Assembly (NCBI GenBank): GCA_026936325.1
Contig: JAPTHN010000038.1
Coordinates: forward strand, 3,652,452-3,716,451
Direction of reading: 5' to 3'
DNA from: Platynereis dumerilii
Taxonomy: Eukaryota; Annelida; Polychaeta; Phyllodocida; Nereididae
DNA length: 64,000 nucleotides
Part shown: positions 55,985-64,000 of the stretch, piece by piece
Layout: each line of letters begins with the position of its first letter
Numbering within the stretch: position 1 is the stretch's first letter
Notes under the pieces: model-generated
Told to the model about the DNA's origin: nothing
Databases searched by the model: none
The model's input: the letters and a program-made list of their open reading frames with translations, nothing else
Made by a program: the position numbers and the translations under genes

Positions 55985-58900
55985 AGTAGAGCAGCTGGAG
56001 GCCAAAAAGTGCAATATTTAAGAAGATACCCCGCACGGAAGTACAACAGCAAGTTTCATATACCAAAATGTGCGGAAAATTCTCTAGTTTCGTGTAATGC
56101 TAATAAAAAATGTTGAAATTGTGTGCGAACTTGGCAGTACAGGTTTCCATGGCAACGGATTCATTTAAATTTATTCCAATACTTGTTTCACTAAATACTG
56201 CATAAAACAGAGACAATTAGTGATAAATGCAATCTGACTTCACATTATGGGTAATCAGAGAATGGGTGAGCAGACTGAGAAAATCATTGACACCCATTTT
56301 TTATATGGTTGCCATGACAACCAGGAATTCTTAAAAACAGTTAATTTTTTTCTGAAAGTACATGATAACTTCTCTGAAACTAAGGAAATTTACATAATTT
56401 TAGGATTTCAATTACATGCACCTGAAAGCCCTTTTCTTCAGCTTTCTGGTGATGTCTTTCTTTTTTCTGTCGGTTTAATATCCTTGACACAAAGTGTTAC
56501 CAAAGTTACCCAAGTAAACAAGTTCGAATCCACCAGTAAGCTCACAATTTCCGAAGTATAGAAGAACAAGCTATTCAATTCAAACTTTTTGTCATCAGAG
56601 GGTGGACCATGTGTGAGAGATACTTTAAAAATGTTAAAATTATTAACTGATGATCAAATTGGTTGCCATGGAAACAATCAAATCAGCAAAAATACGCCAT
56701 TTTGAGAAAAGAACCTCATGATTCTGAGTTTGTGTTTCATTTTTGCATGAAGAAGTATTGAAAAATTTGTGTATGGAAAATTTATCATAAAAACATTTGA
56801 ATTTCACTTGGTTACCAAGGCTCAGCATTTGTTTATAACCTTAGCAACTGATAAATAGTTACATTTCGGTGGTATTGGCATGCCTCAGTCTGGACAGCTC
56901 AGACATATTTCTTGTCGCATTTGAGTGAGTGGCAACAATATAAAACAAACTACACATATTTCCAAGTCAGGTTAAGTAGAAAAGAGACAAGCATTGTGAT
57001 TCACTGCATGTCTGCAATTCAGATTGCCAACAAACCAATACTTGATTGCCAGGCTCAGTCACAAGAACTAGAACCTGAGAGTTACATGGTAGAAGCAGCT
57101 GACAGTCACAACGTATAGGCCTATGTGGTTGACATGTTTAGGGTCAAAGATAGTTGTCTGTATCATGGTAAAGCATAATTTACAGGTACAGTTCAAGCTC
57201 ATAGACATGCATGCTCCTAATCAGCGGTATAACATACTGATGGCTAATGTCAGAGCAGCTATGTTGATACATGGCACTCTTTGGCAATATCAATCAGTTT
57301 TTTACTACCATGACATTGCTGTTTAGCAGCAGCAAAGCTGTAGACTGAGTCTATCGAATGGGAATCTAGAATGCCCAGATACTGCCGCTCAGGTACATGC
57401 CTGGCAGTACAGAGCAAATGGATGAATGATTGGGGCTTTACCTCCTATATTTATTGACTTGGTAGGCTATATTAGAACAGGAGGAGGACATAGAAATGGG
57501 CGAAGGATGATTGAAACAACAGTACAAATTAGCCCGAACGGAGCAAGCACTATGCTTCATGTATGTGTGCATTGACCAGGCTACAGTAGCCTGCTAAATC
57601 AGTTGCGAGCGTTAGCGAGCAGGCTACAACATTTCAGAATTGGTGTTCTATTTCACGTCCTCGCTTACATGCATTTTTGAAGCAGCCAGCACAGTTCTGC
57701 TGAGTTCTGCTGGGCGCGGACCTGACAGGCAGCAGCGCGGACTTTAGGGGGAGCACTCCCACTGACCTATATTCCAATTCGATACCAAGTTCGACTTGAA
57801 TTTCACCAGTCTGCAGCCTCGCTTGCTCGCCTGCTTTAACAGCAGACTGGCTTGTCAGTCAGTGCATTGACTTCAAATACAGCACCATCAATGAAATGTT
57901 GCGGCCTGCTCACTCCATTTGCACAACCATTGGCTACTTTACTGCAGTGACATACCGGTGATATGATTAAGTAATTGATTCGAGCAGAAACTCATCGCAA
58001 AAACTTCTCTGTTCACCTTTATGCTTCACTTTCTCCTTGTCTGTTCTTTTTTTTGTCTCCTTGTCCACTATCTCTTCCTTCCCTACCCTACCAATGCTTG
58101 TCTTTCCATTCCCTCCTGCTCTCTACTCTCCATGGCCCCTCGACTACATAGTCACTGTTCCACATTAGTCTCCTGTTTCACTGGTCCCTAGTCTCCTCTT
58201 TCCATGACTCCCCCCCTCTCAGTCTCTCCTTCCTACTCTCAATTCTAATTTTTCTTAGTATCCATCTCCATAGTGTCCCTCCTTGTCCATCTCTCAATCT
58301 TATTACATCCCTCTTAGTCTGTCCCTCATAGTCTATCAATTCCCACTCCTTTGTCTCTTCCTTTTGGTCTCCTCTCTCATAGTCTGCTCCACCTGACTGA
58401 CACTAGTCTGCTGAACACAGTTTGGCTGCAGACTAACAAAATCCAAGTCAAACTGGGTCTCAAATTTGAATACGCCCAGCAGAATAGTGCAGGAATAGCC
58501 CAAAAAAACCCATGTAAGGGCAGTCCTGACCGGCACCACAACCAATGAAATGTTATAGGGGTGCGGAAGGAAACGAGGGTGCAGGGGCGACGGCCGAGAA
58601 AGAATAAAAATTTATTGTAGCGGCAAAAACAGTTGTTTTTTTTTGCCTCAATTCACAATGAATTAAGGCTTATTAATGTTTTTTCTTTGAGATCAAAAGG
58701 GCAACCTTGCCCCTCCTACTGCCCCCTGTTCCAGCATCCTTGCATGTGTAACCCTCTCCCAGTCTCCCTCCTCCATAGTCTCCTTTTCATCTTCTTCTCT
58801 GCTCCAAGGTTGCTTCCCTCCTCCATCCCCTTGCACTGTTTCAGTTACACATTTATATGCATGATGCACTTCCTCCCTTTCTTCTCCCATGCGGCATGCC

Positions 58901-61213
58901 TCCTCCATTAATAGCTATTAATCCATTAACCACCTCAATGTTAGGACGGAGGGGGATAACAGGGGCGGGGACAACAAGGAGGGCTCTGGCTAGTGAACTT
59001 TTTTGAGGAATGATGTGTGGAGGGAGGAAGCAGATAAGAGAAGAATCAGGCTGTGTGAGATCAGGAAGTTGTACAGGGAGAGGCAGAGGGGGGAAGATGA
59101 TCTGTGATTGGTACTTTACATTTGAAATAATTGGGATAGAACAAAGAGACAGCCATGAGGCAAAAGACGATTGACCATTAACATAGGTCTGAGTGACCCA
59201 GGGGCAACGAAGAGGTGTAAATCTTAGCCTTCTCCCTCCTACTTACTCAGGGTGACCTCCAAATGTCATTGTCTGCACCCTCCCTTTCTTCAGTCTCCAC
59301 TGTCTCTGTCCTTCTTTCTAGCCTTAAATTATCCCCTCTGCTACCATCACCTATTTCACTTCCATTCCTTATGGCCCAACACAAATGTATTCTTAGCCTT
59401 CTTTCCTTATGCTTCCTTTCCCTGGTCCCTGTTTTCCCCTCCGAACCCTACTTATACTAGGCCTGTACTTCCAATCTGTCTCCCCATATACGGCTTGGGC
59501 CTAGGTCAGCAGTAACACTCTGGGTAGCTGCAAAATCCTGAGAAAACCCAATTAATTCAACCAACGCTTGTTAGATGATCCCTGGTCCAAAACTTCTGAC
59601 GCAGTCGTGCTGCAGTCCATTTATAGAGTCTCCACTATTTATGTTTACTAGCATAATAGTTCTGTTACTGTCAAGAACTTGTCATCACCGGCGTTATACT
59701 GATGGACAATGGACACTCTCTTTAGAAACCAGAATCTGATGCCTGTAGTATAGGACAACAACTTGCAGCAGTGACTGCTCACATCGTTCATGTTGTGTAC
59801 ATCTCCCAAGATTGAATTCCCTTGAAATTGAATCAAAGAAGATGCGAAAAACAGTTACTGTACAGGCAAACACTTTTAGGCAGCACAGTTCATTGGTAGT
59901 TGCAGCTTGAATGATAGTGAGACTAAACATTCACTCGTGAGAGTATTATGACTATATGGAATGTAAACTGATAGATAGATACATGTCGATAGATATAGTG
60001 CAGCCCTCTAAGTCCATGAGGGCTGCTTGATCAGATGGTTGAGAGAGTGTAGGAGTCCTCAACATCTTACACATTTACCCCATGTGAGGGATCTTTTGAT
60101 AACCCAGCACAGACATGCACTGATTCAAGGGGCCACCTATTTAGCATTTCATCCCTGGAGGCGACATCCAATGGGGATTTTGCTTATCAAGCTCCACTAA
60201 AAATGTTGGATAACCCAATTGGAGGTGAATCTCTCTTCAAAAATGATGTAGTGGTGATACAGAAAACCAAACAGTAAATCTCTGATCAAATTTGACAAGA
60301 AATATGTCTGAGCTGTCCAGACTGAGGCATGCCAATACCACCGAAATGTAACTATTTATCAGTTGCTAAGGTAATAAACAAATGCTGAGCCTTGGTAACC
60401 AAGCGAAATTCAAATTTTTTAATGATAAATTTTCCATACACAAATTTTTCAATATATCTTCATGCAAAATGAGACACAAACTCAGAATCATGAGGTTCTT
60501 TTCTCATAATGGCGTATTTTTGCTGATTTGATTGTTTCCATGGCAACCAATTTGATCATCAGTTAATAATTTTAACATTTTCAAAGTATCTCTCACACAT
60601 GGTCCATCCTCTGATGACAAAAAGTTTGAATTGAATTGCTTGTTCTTCTTTACTGCGGAAATTGTGAGCTTACTGGTGGATTAGAATTTGTTTACTTGGG
60701 TAACTTTGGTAACACTTTGTGTCAAGGATATTAAACCGACAGAAAAAAGAAAGACATCACCAGAAAGCTGAAGAAAAGGGCTTTCAAGTGCATGTAATTG
60801 AAATCCTAAAACTATGTAAATTTCCTTAGTTTCAGAGAAGTTATCATTGACTTTCAGAAAAACATTAACCGTTTTTAAGAATTCCCGGTTGTCATGGCAA
60901 CCATATAAACAATGGGTGTCAATGATTTTCTCAGTCTGCTCACCCATTCTCTGATTTACCATAATGTGAAGTCAGATTGCATTTACCACTAATTGTCTCT
61001 GTTTTATGCAGTATTTAGTAAAACAATCTTGAAATAATTTTTCCTAAATCCGTTGCCATGGTAACCGCCACTGCCAAGTTCGCACACAAAATCAGCCTTT
61101 CTTACTATCATTTCCTAAAACTAGAGAATTTTCCGCACATTTTGGTATGTGAAACTTGCTGTTGTACTTCCGTGCGGGGTTCATCCTGGAAATCGATCTC
61201 CAGCTGCTCTACT
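55985..61213. mobile_element. 5.2-kb DNA element with ~0.9-kb inverted repeats, nested in BEL/Pao
   Basis: The outermost 16 bases AGTAGAGCAGCTGGAG are inverted at the other end. After a short unlike stretch, the arms (about 56025-56935 and 60283-61175) are near-identical. One read-through segment of 93 codons in each arm differs at seven residues. TAAT flanks both sides (55981-55984; 61215-61218, as ATAAT). The 3.3-kb centre has no transposase I can recognise. It holds pyrimidine-rich stretches (about 58020-58420, 58730-59450) and hairpins such as GTAGCCTGCT/AGCAGGCTAC near 57590 and GCAGCCCTC/GAGGGCTGC near 60001. Non-autonomous or foldback-type; superfamily not resolved. Confidence 0.8.
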
Positions 61214-61218
61214 ATAAT

Positions 61219-61924
61219 CCCTGGACTCCTTCGTAACCTTGAAGGCATAGAACATCTGCTGGATATCTGCTGTCACAGCTATCTGTCCCAATCTGAACCG
61301 TATCAGCACCCCGGTCAAATCATTGATCAGATTGGGACCTGGTAGTAGCACCTTGTTTAGTGAGATCCCCTGGTGGCTTGCAGAGGAATCAAACACCACC
61401 CTAACTTGGTCAGGCTTCTTTGGGTTATGTACGCCGAAGATGGGAAGGTACCAGCATTCACCGTTGGTGGGAGGGGCTTCCTCTTTGTAACCTTTGTCAA
61501 AAAGGTTGCCCATGAAATCGCAGAACATTTCCCTTTTTCTCTCGTCCTTCTTCAGGTTTCGCTCAAGCATTCTGGCTCTGCTGAGAGCTTGATCTTTGTT
61601 GTTCGGCAGCCGGGTCCTTCCACTCCTGAATGGCAATGGGGCCTCCCAGTGTCCGTCCTGATCTTTTTTCATTCCTTCTTCCATGATTTTTTCAAATTCT
61701 TGGTCTTCTGCTGATTTGCCCAATTTGTTGTCTGCTGCGGTTTTCACAAATATTTTGCTGTCTGGAACACAGCACAACTCCTTGAAGTTGCATTCTTTCA
61801 CCGTAAAGTTATTGTCACACAAGGGGAAAATGGTGGGCTTCCCACTGTTATGAAAGTCTTTTTCACATTCACATGTTGAGGCTTGTGGACTTTGCCGAGA
61901 CACACCTCTCCTATTATCACCCAT
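61219..61924 (-). mobile_element. BEL/Pao early pol part
   Basis: Encodes the region leading into and including the first RT blocks of a Pao-type polymerase (WYLPIFGVHNPKKPDQVRVV is characteristic). Part of the fossil element; it ends at the nested DNA element. Confidence 0.85.
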
Positions 61925-63913
61925 CCCAGGCCTAGACGCTGGGCATATGGAGCATTTCCAGGTCCGATTCTGTGTTCCAACACCTGGTGTACGGTGATGA
62001 CATCTCTGCCAAGAAGTAAGAGTATCTTAGCGCTGGGATTTATAGGGGGTATCTGGTGAGCGATGTCACGCAAGTGGTCATACTCTAGCGCCACCTCCCG
62101 GGTTGGTATTTCATTCTGACTGTCAGGAATCTGGTCACATTCGATCAAGGTTGGGATCTTGGTTGACACGTTGCCGTCCATTGAACTAATCACATAGTTA
62201 GTCGCTCTCCTGCCCGACACTGCTGTCAGTCCTGCACAAGAGAGTAGGGTATACTCTAACTCCTTGCCATTCTCTTCAAAACAGTCAAAGAATTCTGATC
62301 TTGCGAGTGACCTGTTGCTTTGGTCGTCGATCACCGCGTAGACGGGCCGTTCAAGTTCTGGTCTCCCTTCAGGGTGTATCTTTACAAGAACGATCTTTGC
62401 ACAGGACCTCCCATTGAATTCTGCCCCGCACAGTTGTGTGCACTTAGAACTGACTCCATTTGTGGTGTCCAAGCCAGCTGATTCCCCGCCCTGCTTTGCC
62501 GAGACATACGCAGGGCTGGTTGCTGTCAACTCGACGTGTAGCCCAGTTGGGTGGCCATTACTTCTGCATATTCCGCAAGTCACTTTAGCAACTTTGCAAT
62601 CTTGGGCACGGTGTTTCACAGTGCCACAGCACTTGAAGCATAAGCCTTTATCCTTGAGAAATTGTTTCCTCTCCTCCAAAGGTTTTGACCTAAAAACCTT
62701 ACAGTCGTTCAGTGAGTGTGGCGTGTTGTGAATGGGGCATATCTTGGGTCGTGGAAGGCCACTGAACTCACTCGGGGTGGGGTTGTTGGAACTCACATCT
62801 GTCTTGTGGCAGACAATGGGCTGACCTGACGGTATGCTTCTGGTGAACTTGTTTCCTTGAGTTTTGGTATTTGAATGTGTTGTGCCAATATTAGCATCAG
62901 CAGGTTGGAGGTTCAAGCAAGGGTCGTTCTTCACTCTTGCAACACGGTGAATGAATTTGACGAAGCTGGAGAAGGGGGGGAACATGACCCCATGTTTATC
63001 CTTGTACCTTTCTGCTTCAGTCACCCATTTCTCCTGGGTCCCATACGGTAATTTGTTTAGAACGGGGTTGATGCCTGCAGATGTGTCAAAGTATGACAGC
63101 AGACTAGAATACCTGGGGTCTTCCTTAATTGCCTCAATTTCTGCAAGCAGGTCCCAAAGCTCGAACAATTTCTTTGTGTCCTTTGTGGTCAACTTTGGGA
63201 AGTTTGTTAGGCGGGTGTTCAGCGAGGTCTGGATGACTTCTGGGCGTCCATACTCCTCCTCCAGTCTCTCCCAGATCCTTTCTAGGCCACGTCTGGGGTT
63301 GTACAGGGTCGATGTACGAATGGTTGTTGCGAATCGGGTGGAGTTTGGTCCAAGGTTCTGCAGCAATAGGTCCATCTCTTCTGTGGGAGTAGCATCTAAT
63401 TCAGACATCACCTGCCTGAAGCTTGTTTTCCATGTGAGGTATGCACTTGGAATGTCATTGAACTTGCTTAAGCAGTACTTAACCAAGTCTTTTTTCAGCA
63501 TGAATTTGGTTAGCTCAGAGACGACATTTCCCGGGTCATAAGACGGCAAATTCGGTGATTCATCTCTGTCAGTCCAGCGGTCTCCATTGTGACTGCTTTC
63601 CGCCAGGGGTCGGTTCACAGGGGTTCTATCTGGGGGGGTTTCTGTCCAAAGGGGTATTCTCCACTGATGGCCTATCCAAGCGGGGTCCATCATCGTAGTC
63701 GTCTCCCATGAAGTCTCTATTGGGAGCCATTGCTTGGTTGTTATTGTTCACTTCGCGGCTGAGGTAATTTTCTACTTTAGCCTTGCTTGTCTCGGGTTCT
63801 TCAACATCAAAATTTAGTCCTCTACTTCCTAGTTCCTCCTCTTCCATTAGCTCTTCAACTGTCTTCAATTCTGCCTCAGCTTCTCTAACATCACACTCTG
63901 ACTTGAGTAGCAT
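61798..63913 (-). mobile_element. BEL/Pao Gag and protease parts
   Basis: A coiled-coil-like, Glu-rich N-terminal stretch is followed by a Gag region resembling the Pao-type retrotransposon peptidase-associated Gag (DUF1759-like). Next come zinc-knuckle text (CFKCCGTVKHRAQDC) and a protease-like block (VYAVIDDQSNRSL). Part of the fossil element. Confidence 0.85.
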
Positions 63914-64000
63914 TCTGTTTCGTCTTATTTCTTCCTCTTGTTTAGTTAATTCAGCTTCCCTGACAGCAAATTGATGACGTACCTTTGCGGCCTCTATTCG

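Larger units (their letters stand above)
52356..64000 (-). mobile_element. BEL/Pao LTR retrotransposon fossil, running off the right edge
   Basis: Minus-strand element with parts in the BEL/Pao order, read from high to low coordinates: Gag with zinc knuckles, protease, reverse transcriptase, RNase H, integrase, a 3' untranslated region, then a putative LTR. The 5' LTR and the start of gag lie beyond 64000. It is broken: the coding region is in several separate open stretches and a 5.2-kb DNA element sits inside pol, so I count roughly three breaks. The long readable stretches suggest a fairly young copy, but without both LTRs the age cannot be estimated. Confidence 0.88.

Noticed and set aside
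56519-56529. tRNA/SINE B-box-like AGTTCGAATCC
   Set aside because: No A box or tRNA fold around it, and the inverted copy at the other arm does not keep the motif.

Overview
The window comes from an animal genome, most likely a marine invertebrate. It holds a spliced host gene, animal-type LINEs, BEL/Pao, PIF/Harbinger, hAT and Tc1/mariner-like elements, long minisatellites, and GT-AG introns. I cannot settle the phylum from sequence alone. The (ATT)n-tailed LINE ends and the LRAT-type gene would suit a non-vertebrate deuterostome such as amphioxus, a hemichordate or an echinoderm, but that is only an inference.

Only one convincing host gene is present: a spliced gene at about 11.3-14.1 kb. 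It encodes a 500-residue protein with two LRAT-like (NlpC/P60-type) domains, an N-terminal cysteine cluster and a glycine-rich hydrophobic middle. Nearly everything else is mobile or repetitive.

Layout. 0-11 kb: MITEs of several families, an old LINE split by a 1.5-kb hAT-type element that carries its own minisatellite, and a 1.07-kb near-palindrome. 11-14 kb: the LRAT-like gene. 15.7-18.2 kb: a MITE next to a 5'-truncated minus-strand LINE. 20.3-21.2 kb: another MITE-like element. 21.4-32.5 kb: an 11-kb block of strand-asymmetric minisatellites. It is purine-rich on + to about 26.5 kb, pyrimidine-rich on + to about 32.16 kb, then purine-rich again, and includes a 1,010-bp higher-order repeat. 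33-42 kb: MITEs, LINE tails, and a second hAT-type element with an internal minisatellite. 42.98-49.61 kb: a 6.6-kb PIF/Harbinger transposon with a complete-looking transposase and a convergent MADF/Myb-like second gene that is split by a nested element. 49.6-52.4 kb: more MITEs, one inside another. 52.4-64.0 kb: a minus-strand BEL/Pao LTR retrotransposon fossil running off the right edge, with a 5.2-kb long-inverted-repeat DNA element inside its pol region.

Most striking observation: both convergent Harbinger genes are followed, 36-38 nt after the stop codon, by the same 16-base sequence GGCCCTTTTAAGGGCC and then ACCAAA. This is a full match to the replication-dependent histone mRNA 3' stem-loop consensus as I recall it. 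It suggests that this transposon family may use histone-type, S-phase-coupled 3' ends. This is an inference that needs testing.
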